In this document: positions 43,679-52,380 of the stretch, piece by piece
Layout: each line of letters starts with the position of its first letter
How positions within the stretch are numbered: the stretch's first letter is position 1
NCBI RefSeq assembly: GCF_013032505.1
Contig: NZ_WQCG01000001.1
Coordinates: forward strand, 1,116,001 to 1,180,000
Direction: 5' to 3'
Length of the DNA stretch: 64,000 bases
Origin: Ruegeria atlantica
GTDB lineage: Bacteria; Pseudomonadota; Alphaproteobacteria; Rhodobacterales; Rhodobacteraceae
Notes under the pieces: generated by a model
Told to the model about the DNA's origin: nothing
What the model saw: only the letters and a program-made list of their open reading frames with translations
The model's database searches: none
Made by a program: the position numbers and the translations under genes

Positions 43679-45337
43679 TCATCGCTGCGCAACCGCCCAT
43701 TGGGGATTAATCCAAGGTTGGTCATTGGCTGCTGGCAGGGCATCCTTACCCATCAGATGATCGGACATCTTCTCACCCACCATTATAGACGGCGCGTTCA
43801 GATTGCCATTGGTGATCTGCGGGAAGATTGAACTGTCGGCGACGCGCAGCCCGTCTACGCCAATAACGCGTCCCTCGGGATCGACCACAGCGTTTTTGTC
43901 ATCAGCCCGACCCATCCGGCAGGTTCCACAAGGGTGATACGCGCTTTCGGCATGTTCCGCGATAAAGGCATTGAGCGCTTCATCAGACTGCACGTCCGCA
44001 CCCGGCTGAATTTCTTTGCCGGAATACGGTTTGAACGCATCCTGCCCGAAAATTTCGCGTGTCAGGCGAATACAGGTGCGGAAATCTTCCCAATCCTGCT
44101 CGTGGCTCATGTAGTTGAAACGGATCACAGGCGCGTCCTCGGCCTTGGCCGACCGAAGTGAGACCGCCCCGCGCGAGGGCGAGCGCATCGGCCCGACATG
44201 CGCCTGAAAACCATGACCTTCTGCTGCCGCCTGACCGTCGTAGCGAACGGCGATCGGCAGGAAATGGTACTGAATATCAGGATACTCCACACCCGGCTTC
44301 GACCGGATAAATGCCGCACTTTCGAACTGGTTTGATGCACCCAACCCGGTCTTTGTGAACAGCCATTGTGCTCCGATCAGGCCTTTGCTGATCAGGTTCC
44401 AGTGCTTGTACAGTGTGATAGGCTGCAAGGACGCCTGCTGGATATAAAGCTCCAGGTGGTCTTGAAGATTGCCACCCACACCCGGACGGTCCGCCACAAT
44501 TTCGATCCCATGCTCGGCCAGATGCGCTGCCGGTCCGATACCGGAAAGCATCAGCAGTTTTGGAGAATTGATGGATGATGCTGCCAGAACCACTTCGCGC
44601 CGAGCGCGGATAACCTCAGTCTTGCCACCGCGGATCAACTCAACACCGGTCGCGCGACCGTTTTCAATGACCACTTTTGTGGCCAATCCGCGCACGATAT
44701 CGCAATTCTCGCGCTTGAGCGCAGGTTTCAGATAGGCATTCGCCGCAGACCAGCGCCGCCCTTTCCAGACGGTTTGTTCCATCGGGCCAAAGCCTTCCTG
44801 CTTTTGGCCGTTGTAATCGCCGGTAACCTCGTACCCCGCCTGCTGGCCGGCATCGACAAAAGCCTGAAACAGGGGATTCTCGCGCGGGCCGCGCGAGACA
44901 TGCAGGGGGCCATCGGTTCCGCGCCATGTCGGATCACCACCATGGCCACCATCATGCCAGGTCTCCATGCGTTTGTAGTACGGAAGAACATCCGCAAACG
45001 ACCAGCCATCGGCGCCCATCTCGGCCCATGTATCGAAATCGCGCGCGTGGCCGCGCACGTAGACCATGCCATTGATCGAAGACGAGCCGCCAATCACCTT
45101 GCCGCGCGGACAAGCCAATTCCCGATTATTGAGGTGCGGCTCGGGCTCTGACCGGAAACCCCAGTCATACATCGGCATGTTCATCGGATAGCTCAGCGCC
45201 GCTGGCATCTGGATGAACGGGCCGGCATCGGTCCCGCCATGCTCGATCACCAGAACCGACGCCCCGGCCCCGCTTAGGCGATATGCCATCGCGCATCCTG
45301 CGGATCCTGCGCCGACGATGACGAAATCTGCTTCCAT
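43679..45337 (-). CDS. betA: Choline dehydrogenase
   Basis: 552 residues, typical for BetA. The GMC oxidoreductase FAD motif is [17 protein letters not shown] (about 5-21), followed by the GMC signature [24 protein letters not shown] (about 79-102). The active-site [12 protein letters not shown] with catalytic His is near residue 462. It oxidises choline to betaine aldehyde at the membrane. The gene is third in a betI-betC-betA order, 72 bases after betC. A betB aldehyde dehydrogenase gene, often adjacent, is absent here. Confidence 0.94.
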   Translation of the reverse strand: MEADFVIVGAGSAGCAMAYRLSGAGASVLVIEHGGTDAGPFIQMPAALSYPMNMPMYDWGFRSEPEPHLNNRELACPRGKVIGGSSSINGMVYVRGHARDFDTWAEMGADGWSFADVLPYYKRMETWHDGGHGGDPTWRGTDGPLHVSRGPRENPLFQAFVDAGQQAGYEVTGDYNGQKQEGFGPMEQTVWKGRRWSAANAYLKPALKRENCDIVRGLATKVVIENGRATGVELIRGGKTEVIRARREVVLAASSINSPKLLMLSGIGPAAHLAEHGIEIVADRPGVGGNLQDHLELYIQQASLQPITLYKHWNLISKGLIGAQWLFTKTGLGASNQFESAAFIRSKPGVEYPDIQYHFLPIAVRYDGQAAAEGHGFQAHVGPMRSPSRGAVSLRSAKAEDAPVIRFNYMSHEQDWEDFRTCIRLTREIFGQDAFKPYSGKEIQPGADVQSDEALNAFIAEHAESAYHPCGTCRMGRADDKNAVVDPEGRVIGVDGLRVADSSIFPQITNGNLNAPSIMVGEKMSDHLMGKDALPAANDQPWINPQWAVAQR

Positions 45338-45409
45338 TTTTGGTCTCCATGACCCGCCGAACTGCGTCTTGATCCGTTCGGCAGGAGTATTTTCAATAAG
45401 GTGAAGAGG

Positions 45410-46918
45410 CTATTCGCCACGCGGGAAGCGGGCGTTTTCCTCTACGACATTCAGGTCCATGTGGTTGCGCATGTAACGCTCAGATGCTTTTTGCAGCGGC
45501 TGGTAGTCCCAGGGGTAATACCCACCCTGCCGCAAAGCCTCATAGACAACCCAGCGGCGCGCCTGACTGGCACGGACGTCGGCATCGAACTGGTCCAGGT
45601 CCCAGCGTGCTTCGGATTTCGCGCGCAAAGTTTCCAGCGTGCCTGCGTGTTCGGGGTGTTCCGCAAGGTTTTCCAATTCATGCGGATCGTTTTCCAGATC
45701 GTACAGTTGATCGGGGTCCAAAGCGCAGCGATTATGCTTCCACTTGCCGTAGCGCAACGAAACCAGCGGCGCATATGACGCTTCAGCTGCATATTCCATC
45801 TTCACCGGCGCGGTCCGTTCCGTGCCGTTGGCCAGCGGAACAAGATCTTCGCCATCCGTCCACGGCGCGATCTCGGCCATATCGACACCCGCTAGCGCAC
45901 CTAGGGTTGGCGTAACGTCGATTGTCGACACCGGCGTGTCGATCCGCCCCGCAGGCATTCCCGGCGCCGAGATCATCAAAGGTACACGCGCTGAACCTTC
46001 GTAGAAGGTCATTTTGAACCAAAGCCCTCGCTCACCAAGCATGTCACCGTGGTCCGAGACGAACATGATGATTGCCTCTTGCCGGGTTGTTTCCAGCACC
46101 TCGAGGATTTCACCGATCTTGTCGTCCAGATACGAGATGTTGGCAAAGTAAGCGCGGCGGGATTTGCGGATATCTTCTTCGGTGATGTCGAAGCTGCGCC
46201 AATCATTGGCGTCAAATATGCGCTTAGAATGCGGGTCCTGATTGTCATAGCCAAGGTCTGCAACCTCGGGCTGCAGGTGTTCGCAATCTTCGTAGAGGTC
46301 CCAGTATTTGCGACGCGCCACGTAGGGATCATGGGGGTGCGTAAAGCTGACGGTCACACACCAAGGGCGGTCGTCCTTACCGCGGGCCAGATCGTACAGT
46401 TTGGCCTTGGCGTTGTATGCGACCTCGTCGTCATACTCCATCTGGTTTGAGATTTCGGCCACACCTGCGCCCGTCACCGAGCCCATATTGTGGTACCACC
46501 AGTCAATCCGTTCACCGGGCTTGCGGTAATCGGGCGTCCAGCCGAAATCGGCCGGGTAAATATCGGTTGTCAGGCGGTCCTCGAACCCGTGCATCTGATC
46601 TGGGCCGACAAAGTGCATCTTGCCGGACAGGCAGGTATAATAACCCGCGCGGCGTAGATGGTGCGCGTAGGTCGGGATATCACTGCGGAATTCTGCGGCA
46701 TTGTCATAGACACCTGTGCGCGAAGGCAATTGACCGGACATGAAGCTGGCCCGCCCCGGCGCACACAGGGGCGACGCCGTATACGCATTGGCAAATCGGG
46801 TTGAGCGTTCCGCCAGTTTCTTCAGGTTCGGAGCGTGAAGCCAATCAGCGGGACCATCCGGAAAAAGGGTCCCGTTAAGCTGATCCACCATCAGGATCAG
46901 AATGTTCGGTTTTGTCAT
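45410..46918 (-). CDS. betC: Choline-sulfatase
   Basis: 502 residues. The type I sulfatase signature is LCAPGRASFMSG, with Cys52 the residue converted to formylglycine. Metal ligands are N-terminal ILMVDQLNG and internal FVSDHGDMLGERGLW. The full-length C-terminal region ends RNHMDLNVVEENARFPRGE, characteristic of the dedicated choline-sulfatase branch. It releases choline from choline-O-sulfate, a common osmolyte in marine algae and plants. The start overlaps betI by four bases. Confidence 0.94.
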   Translation of the reverse strand: MTKPNILILMVDQLNGTLFPDGPADWLHAPNLKKLAERSTRFANAYTASPLCAPGRASFMSGQLPSRTGVYDNAAEFRSDIPTYAHHLRRAGYYTCLSGKMHFVGPDQMHGFEDRLTTDIYPADFGWTPDYRKPGERIDWWYHNMGSVTGAGVAEISNQMEYDDEVAYNAKAKLYDLARGKDDRPWCVTVSFTHPHDPYVARRKYWDLYEDCEHLQPEVADLGYDNQDPHSKRIFDANDWRSFDITEEDIRKSRRAYFANISYLDDKIGEILEVLETTRQEAIIMFVSDHGDMLGERGLWFKMTFYEGSARVPLMISAPGMPAGRIDTPVSTIDVTPTLGALAGVDMAEIAPWTDGEDLVPLANGTERTAPVKMEYAAEASYAPLVSLRYGKWKHNRCALDPDQLYDLENDPHELENLAEHPEHAGTLETLRAKSEARWDLDQFDADVRASQARRWVVYEALRQGGYYPWDYQPLQKASERYMRNHMDLNVVEENARFPRGE

Positions 46919-47487
46919 TTTTCAGCCTCGAGCAGAGTGTTGAGGACACGCATTGCGTGATTAACGGCCAATTGCGGCTCTTCCGGCGCGCTTAGCGCCG
47001 CGCGGATATATAGCCCGTCGATAAGGGCGATCATGTTTTCAGCCGCTTCGACCGGATCGCCAAGCAACGGGCGCAGAGCATGCGTCAGGTTCGACCGGAT
47101 GCGTGCCTGATAGATTTGCCACAGGCGCAATGCGTCATCGTTGGTTTGGGCCAGCACGTAAAATGTCATCCAGGCTGCGATGACATCCGGAGTGAAACAT
47201 GACGGCGCAAAACAGGCCCGGATAATCGCCTGCGCGCGCTCTTCCGGAACGGCATTTTTGAGCTCCCCTCGGGCCTCGTCAGCAAAGTCCGAGAGAATTC
47301 GGCGCATGGCAGCCAGAAAGATCTGATCCTTGCCGCCGAAATAGTGATGCGCCAGTGCGCTGGACATACCTGCACGTTTGGCGATCTGGCTGACAGTCAC
47401 GTCAAGGGATTTCTTCGACCCGAGCTCGGCGATTGTTGCCTTGACGATCGCGTCACGGCGGATTGGCTCCATTCCGAGTTTCGGCAT
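46915..47487 (-). CDS. betI: TetR-family repressor BetI
   Basis: 190 residues. The HTH lies in the first 55 residues: MEPIRRDAIVKATIAELGSKKSLDVTVSQIAKRAGMSSALAHHYFGGKDQI, which closely matches BetI. The C-terminal ligand domain (ALRPLLGDPVEAAENMIALIDGLYIRAAL) binds choline-type effectors in known members. It heads the betI-betC-betA operon, so it should repress its own operon in the absence of choline. The operator at 47531-47548 covers its promoter. Confidence 0.92.
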   Translation of the reverse strand: MPKLGMEPIRRDAIVKATIAELGSKKSLDVTVSQIAKRAGMSSALAHHYFGGKDQIFLAAMRRILSDFADEARGELKNAVPEERAQAIIRACFAPSCFTPDVIAAWMTFYVLAQTNDDALRLWQIYQARIRSNLTHALRPLLGDPVEAAENMIALIDGLYIRAALSAPEEPQLAVNHAMRVLNTLLEAEK

Positions 47488-47516
47488 CGCTATCCCCTCA
47501 TTACGTGTACCGGGAA

Positions 47517-47548
47517 ACGCTAAGGGGTTTTTATTGACCCGTCAATCA
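47517..47548 (-). promoter_or_regulatory. betI promoter overlapped by a BetI-type operator
   Basis: On the minus strand TTGACG (47545-47540) and TAGCGT (47522-47517) are 17 bases apart, a -35/-10 pair. TTATTGAC-CC-GTCAATCA (47531-47548) overlaps the -35 box, so repressor binding would block RNA polymerase. Confidence 0.6.
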
Positions 47549-47574
47549 ATAACGTTTTAAGCGGCCGTGAACGG

Positions 47575-48483
47575 CTAGAGTTTTGGTGCGATGCTTGGGG
47601 TCGTCAAGCTGCTGCGGTTCAAAACCGCCTCGCGCCAGGCAATGAAGCTGACCGCCAGAAGAATCACCGTACCACCCGCGACAACCCAAATGTCGATGCT
47701 CTCCTTAAAGATCAGTGCCCCCAATAGCGTGGCCCAGATCAGCTGCAGGAAGGTGACGGGTTGCGTAACCGCAACCGGGGCCGCCTTTAGCGCAAGCGTC
47801 ATGAAGTAATGGCCTGCCGTGGCAAAACTGGCCACCAGAAACAGGACACCAAGATCACGCAGGCTGGGCGGGGTCCAGACTGCCATTGCAAAGGGGATCA
47901 AGGCGACCGTCACCCAGATCGACATGTGGGCCACGACAACCGAGGGCGGAAGGTCGCGCACAAGCACTTTGGCGATCAGGTACGACCCCCCCAAAGTCAG
48001 GGCCGTGCCCAGCATTGTGATATGACCGGGCGAAATCTCGCGGAAACCCGGTCTGAGGATGATCAATACGCCGACCAGCGCCACGCAGATCGCAGCGATC
48101 CGTCGGAAAGCCAGCTTTTCACCCAGAAACAGCGCGGCCCCCAGTGTTACATAAACCGGCGTCATGTAGTTCATCGCCGTGACCTCAGCCAGCGGGATCT
48201 GTGTCATCGAGAAGAACCACAGCATCACGGCCAATGCATGGACGATGCCGCGAGTGCCCAACAATACAATGTGCCTGCGCGTCAGATGGGTTTTCAACAC
48301 CAGACGCAGTGCGGGCAACAGAAAGATCAGGCCGAACGCAAACCGCAAAAACGCGGCCTGTATCGGATCCATTGTTGGACCCAGCGACTTTACCAATGCA
48401 GTCATAACCACAAACGACAGGCCTGCCGAAAACATCCAGAGCATACCCGCCAATGGGCGGTGTTGGGCGGCTAAAGTTGACAT
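47575..48483 (-). CDS. EamA/DMT-family transporter
   Basis: 302 residues from the ATG at 48483. Ten transmembrane segments are arranged as two EamA repeats (about 10-140 and 150-285), with GMLWMFSAGLSFVVMTALVKSLG at the start and QLIWATLLGALIFKESID near the end. The substrate is unknown. It lies upstream of and on the same strand as the bet operon, but 87 bases separate it from betI, and the bet promoter falls in that gap. Confidence 0.85.
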   Translation of the reverse strand: MSTLAAQHRPLAGMLWMFSAGLSFVVMTALVKSLGPTMDPIQAAFLRFAFGLIFLLPALRLVLKTHLTRRHIVLLGTRGIVHALAVMLWFFSMTQIPLAEVTAMNYMTPVYVTLGAALFLGEKLAFRRIAAICVALVGVLIILRPGFREISPGHITMLGTALTLGGSYLIAKVLVRDLPPSVVVAHMSIWVTVALIPFAMAVWTPPSLRDLGVLFLVASFATAGHYFMTLALKAAPVAVTQPVTFLQLIWATLLGALIFKESIDIWVVAGGTVILLAVSFIAWREAVLNRSSLTTPSIAPKL

Positions 48484-48523
48484 GTTAACGGTTGAACACC
48501 TAATCCCCGGCAGAGGCAACCCG

Positions 48524-49123
48524 TCACATCAACACAAGTTTGGCAGCAATCGCCAACATGACTAAGCCGATAACCAAGTCTAACACCTGCCACGCCCGTG
48601 GCCGCGCAAAAACCGGGGACAGCATCCCTGCCCCGTAGCCCAATGAAAAGAAGAAAACAAAGCTGGAGATCATCGCACCAAGTGCAAATGCCATGCGATC
48701 ATCATACTGAGCTGATATCGATCCAATCAGAACAACGGTATCCAGATAGACATGTGGGTTCAGCCATGTGAACGCGAGTACCGTCAGCAGAACAGACTTC
48801 AGGCTGACACGCTCACCCTCACGAACCTCCATCACTGCTCCACCGCGCCATGCAGAATTCAGGCTGCGCAAACCGTACCAGGTCAGGAAGATCGCCCCGC
48901 CATATCGCATGACGGTTTCGAACCAAGGCACGGCGTGTGCCAATGTTCCAAATCCGGCGACACCAGCGGCGATAAGAATGGCATCTGATACTGCGCACGT
49001 CAGGCACAGGGGGAAAACGTGTTCACGCCGCAAGCCCTGGCGCAGAACAAAGGCGTTTTGCGCACCGATGGCGAGGATCAGGCTAAAGCCAAGCACAAAG
49101 CCTGCGAACAATGATGTGGACAT
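48524..49123 (-). CDS. argO: LysE/ArgO family amino-acid exporter
   Basis: 199 residues with about six transmembrane helices. The N-terminal GFVLGFSLILAIGAQNAFVLRQGL is the LysE signature with GAQNAFV, followed by EHVFPLCLTCAVSDAILIAAGVAGFG. FTWLNPHVYLDTVVLIG is the conserved central motif. ArgO exports arginine and canavanine. It is divergent from an argP-type regulator, the classical pair. Confidence 0.9.
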   Translation of the reverse strand: MSTSLFAGFVLGFSLILAIGAQNAFVLRQGLRREHVFPLCLTCAVSDAILIAAGVAGFGTLAHAVPWFETVMRYGGAIFLTWYGLRSLNSAWRGGAVMEVREGERVSLKSVLLTVLAFTWLNPHVYLDTVVLIGSISAQYDDRMAFALGAMISSFVFFFSLGYGAGMLSPVFARPRAWQVLDLVIGLVMLAIAAKLVLM

Positions 49124-49147
49124 GAAACCTCCGATTGTCTGAGCCGT

Positions 49148-49185
49148 TGACTACGCTCCCAGCGGACATCTATCAATTTAAAGAT
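49148..49185. promoter_or_regulatory. argO promoter with ArgP-type site in the argO/argP gap
   Basis: On the minus strand TTGATA (49176-49171) and TAGTCA (49153-49148) are 17 bases apart. An inverted ATCT-N10-AGAT (49168-49185), a T-N11-A LysR-type pattern, overlaps the -35 box. Confidence 0.45.
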
Positions 49186-49209
49186 ACTGTTCTGAATTAA
49201 GTCAGGCTA

Positions 49210-50112
49210 ATGTTACTGGACCCAAACCACCTTTCGGCACTATCCGCCATCCTGCGACGTGGCAGCTTTGATGCGGCCGCCTCGGAGCTTGCAGTTACGC
49301 CTTCCGCAATTTCGCAGCGGATCAAGGCGCTGGAGGACCTTGTTGGAGCAACCCTGATCAACCGGGGATCCCCCTGTACCGCCACTCCAATGGGTTTACG
49401 CATCGCGCAACATGCCGAGGATATCGGATTACTTGAGGCGCAGCTGGCCCGGGAACTGACGCTTGATCAGACCAATGGCCCCGCGCGCGTGCGCATCGCC
49501 GTTCCCGCGGATGTTCTGGCCACATGGTTCATCAATGCCATGTCGCAGGTCGACGGTCTGCTGTTCGATCTGGTCGTAGACGATCAGGACCATTCGGCAG
49601 AATGGCTGCGACGCGGAGAGGTCAGCGCGGCCATAACTGTCGGCGGTGATACGATCCCCGGCAGCGACGCCGTCACCCTAGGGTCTCTGCGGTACATCCC
49701 AACAGCCAATCCCATGTTTATACGCAAGTGGTTCGCTGACGGAGTGAATGCCGACACGTTGTCCCGCGCCACCTGTTTGACATTCAACCGGAAAGACGGC
49801 CTGCAAAAAGCTTGGATCACGCAACAGACAGGCCAACGGATATCGCCGCCTTCGCATTTCCTGCCGTCTTCGCAGGGGTTTGTAGAAGCGGCAATAGCCG
49901 GGATCGGGTGGGGAATGAACCCGGAGAACCTTGCACGCCGAGCGCTGGAAGATGGCCGTTTATGTCCTTTGATGCCCGGCGCGCGGCTCGATGTACGGCT
50001 GACTTGGCAGGTGGGACGCGTGCTATCCACGGCGCTGGCCCCGCTGACTGCCGCAGTCAAAAGCGCCTCGCGTGCAGCCCTACTTCAGCTGGACACCTCA
50101 GATCAGGCCTGA
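49210..50112 (+). CDS. argP: LysR-family regulator ArgP/IciA
   Basis: 300 residues. The winged HTH reads LSALSAILRRGSFDAAASELAVTPSAISQRIKALEDLVGATLINR (about 8-52), the SAISQRIKALE helix being characteristic of ArgP. The effector domain (about 90-295) has VRIAVPADVLATWFINAM and AAIAGIGWGMNPENLARRAL. It responds to arginine and lysine and activates argO. It ends 10 bases inside the convergent MFS gene. Confidence 0.9.
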   Translation: MLLDPNHLSALSAILRRGSFDAAASELAVTPSAISQRIKALEDLVGATLINRGSPCTATPMGLRIAQHAEDIGLLEAQLARELTLDQTNGPARVRIAVPADVLATWFINAMSQVDGLLFDLVVDDQDHSAEWLRRGEVSAAITVGGDTIPGSDAVTLGSLRYIPTANPMFIRKWFADGVNADTLSRATCLTFNRKDGLQKAWITQQTGQRISPPSHFLPSSQGFVEAAIAGIGWGMNPENLARRALEDGRLCPLMPGARLDVRLTWQVGRVLSTALAPLTAAVKSASRAALLQLDTSDQA

Positions 50113-51374
50113 ACCGTCGCTTTATCACCGGGTACAACCACGCGGTAACAGGCGAGCGCGGCGAAAACGCTTATGACGACAATGAACGCGATAGCCCAGG
50201 CCACCTCGTGCAAATGCGCAACACCTGCCAGTGCCGCCGAGAATAGCACACCAGAGATACGGCAAATGCTCTTGACCGCTGCGGCACCTTTGACCCGCTG
50301 CTCTTTCGGCGCAACGTCCAAAAAGTACAGTTTGCGGGCGCTGCCGATACCCGTCACGGCGACCGTTACGATAAACAGGGCGATGGCGTGCAGGTGAACA
50401 TCATGGTCCATGCCCAGAAAATGCACGGACAAAAGCGCACCGCCCGTCAGCGCCACCATAAGATTTCCGGTGACCATCACGGCCCGATGCGATTTCATGT
50501 TCACCAATTGCCACAACGGAGCGGACACAAGGTACCCCGACGCAGACGAAACGATCATTGCCGTAAGCCCCCTGGCCGAACTGTGATGCGCCTCGGCCGC
50601 GATGAGTGCAAAGAACGGCACAGACAAGGACACAACGACCAGCGGCATGCGCATGACCATGTACCGGCGAAACCAGGCCTGATCGAACATCGCGGCGATA
50701 TCGGTGAAGTTCTCGATGAACTTTCTTTTCTTGCCCGATTGTGGGCCATTTTCTTCCGTCCGGCCAGCATCTTCGGACATCATCAGGATCGACAGACCAG
50801 ACAACACAAAGAACGTCACCGATACGGCGATAACAGCGGAATGACGCGAGAACGGTGGATTCTCTTTGGTGATCTCATGGACCAGCAAGGCGAGGCCGAT
50901 TGCACCTAAACCACCCACCCCAAGTTGCAGATAATGCATGATCATCCGCGATTTGGAACGCACGTGATCGCCCAGTAGATCGGTATACATCAGCGACTGA
51001 ATCTCTTCGATCAGGCCGATCATGAAAAACGCCAAGACAAAGGCCAGCCCAATGACCGGCACGACCCCGGTTGCGGCCACCAACAAAGCCAAAATCAGGC
51101 ACGCACCAATTGCGATCTCGGTCATCGCGATCGCACGTTTCTTGCGTTCACGCGCCGCGATGGGTTGCGCCAGGAACACATCCGAGATCATGCTGCCCAC
51201 CATTCGCACCGACACCAGCGCGCCGGCTATGAACATCGGAAGCTCGAGCGACACGGCCAGAAACGGCAAAACCACGGATGGGCTGCCCAAGGTCCACGCC
51301 ACCTGAGACAGAATGCTCTGCCCGGCCAGAACCGGAATGTTTCTTTTGGGCGTTAGCTGCGAATTGTCCGTCAT
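50103..51374 (-). CDS. Major facilitator superfamily transporter, unknown substrate
   Basis: 423 residues with about 12 transmembrane helices. No subfamily signature is clear. Features are an N-terminal NIPVLAGQSILSQVAWTLGSPSVVLP and a long central loop AGRTEENGPQSGKKRKFIENF (about 202-222) between the two halves. The C-terminus has GIGSARKLYFLDVAPKEQRVKGAA. Its own terminator follows YebC-side, so it is transcribed alone. Confidence 0.78.
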   Translation of the reverse strand: MTDNSQLTPKRNIPVLAGQSILSQVAWTLGSPSVVLPFLAVSLELPMFIAGALVSVRMVGSMISDVFLAQPIAARERKKRAIAMTEIAIGACLILALLVAATGVVPVIGLAFVLAFFMIGLIEEIQSLMYTDLLGDHVRSKSRMIMHYLQLGVGGLGAIGLALLVHEITKENPPFSRHSAVIAVSVTFFVLSGLSILMMSEDAGRTEENGPQSGKKRKFIENFTDIAAMFDQAWFRRYMVMRMPLVVVSLSVPFFALIAAEAHHSSARGLTAMIVSSASGYLVSAPLWQLVNMKSHRAVMVTGNLMVALTGGALLSVHFLGMDHDVHLHAIALFIVTVAVTGIGSARKLYFLDVAPKEQRVKGAAAVKSICRISGVLFSAALAGVAHLHEVAWAIAFIVVISVFAALACYRVVVPGDKATVQA

Positions 51375-51481
51375 TCGGGCGTGTTGGTTCCTCGGCTCGC
51401 GACTGGGACTGTCGGTTGGGTTTGATCAATGCATGGTACTCAGTTCCACACAACCGGCCAAGAACACCCTTTACTGAATGC

Positions 51482-51508
51482 AAAAACCCGGCCAATGACC
51501 GGGTTTTT
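51482..51508. terminator. Terminator between the yebC and MFS genes
   Basis: CCCGG (51487-51491) and CCGGG (51499-51503) are flanked by five A and five T residues, so the structure works in both directions. It lies downstream of yebC, which ends at 51530 on the minus strand, and upstream of the MFS gene on the same strand, so it most likely ends the yebC transcript. Confidence 0.75.
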
Positions 51509-51529
51509 CGTGTTTTTCCTGCACCGGGA

Positions 51530-52270
51530 TCAAAGCTGGGCCATGACCTCGTCCGTGGCTTCGAAATTGGTCGTCACACGCTGAACGTCATCATCGTCTT
51601 CCAGCGCATCGACCAGTTTCATCAGCTTTTGCATGTCTTCCAGACCCAGCTCGGTGGTGGTGGTGGGTTTCCAGACCAGCTTGGTCGACTCGGATTCACC
51701 AAGCGCCTCCTCCAGTGCGTTCGATACATCATTCAGATCGGTATCAGCGCACCAGATGATGTGACCATCTTCCGAGCTTTCGACATCTTCAGCGCCCGCC
51801 TCGATGGCCGCTTCGAAAATCGCATCTGCGTCGCCTGCATCCGGCTGGTAAACCACCTCGCCTTTACGGTCGAACATGAAGCCGACTGAGCCGGTCTCAC
51901 CCAGATTGCCGCCATTCTTCGAGAAGGTTGAGCGCACGGTAGACGCAGTGCGGTTGCGGTTGTCGGTCATCGTCTCGACGATGACTGCCACACCGTTCGG
52001 ACCATAGCCCTCATACCGGATTTCTTCGTATTCGTCGCCTTCTCCGGCCACCGATTTCTTGATCGCACGGTCGATCACATCCTTGGGGACCGAATTCGAC
52101 TTAGCTTCTTTCACAGCCAGACGCAGGCGCGGGTTCTTGTCGGGATCGGGGTCGCCCATCTTGGCAGCCACGGTGATCTCTTTCGACAGTTTGGAAAACA
52201 GTTTGGACCGCGCGGCGTCCTGACGCCCCTTGCGGTGCTGGATGTTGGCCCATTTGGAATGGCCTGCCAT
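51530..52270 (-). CDS. YebC/PmpR family translational or transcriptional regulator
   Basis: 246 residues, exactly the family length. The N-terminus [32 protein letters not shown] is diagnostic. [38 protein letters not shown] (about 98-135) and the C-terminal acidic [16 protein letters not shown] follow. Family members act as DNA-binding regulators and, by more recent work, in easing ribosome stalling at proline runs. Single gene. Confidence 0.95.
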   Translation of the reverse strand: MAGHSKWANIQHRKGRQDAARSKLFSKLSKEITVAAKMGDPDPDKNPRLRLAVKEAKSNSVPKDVIDRAIKKSVAGEGDEYEEIRYEGYGPNGVAVIVETMTDNRNRTASTVRSTFSKNGGNLGETGSVGFMFDRKGEVVYQPDAGDADAIFEAAIEAGAEDVESSEDGHIIWCADTDLNDVSNALEEALGESESTKLVWKPTTTTELGLEDMQKLMKLVDALEDDDDVQRVTTNFEATDEVMAQL

Positions 52271-52307
52271 ATTGCGTCCTCGTCATCATGTTTGCGTATT
52301 CGGCGCT

Positions 52308-52337
52308 CATATAGACGTTTGCGGGGCCAAGGATCAA
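52308..52337 (-). promoter_or_regulatory. Probable yebC promoter
   Basis: On the minus strand TTGATC (52337-52332) and TATATG (52313-52308) are 18 bases apart, about 38 bases before the yebC start. Confidence 0.45.
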
Positions 52338-52380
52338 GAGAGCGGCTTGCGACGGTCACTTCTACAGGTATGGTGACCGC

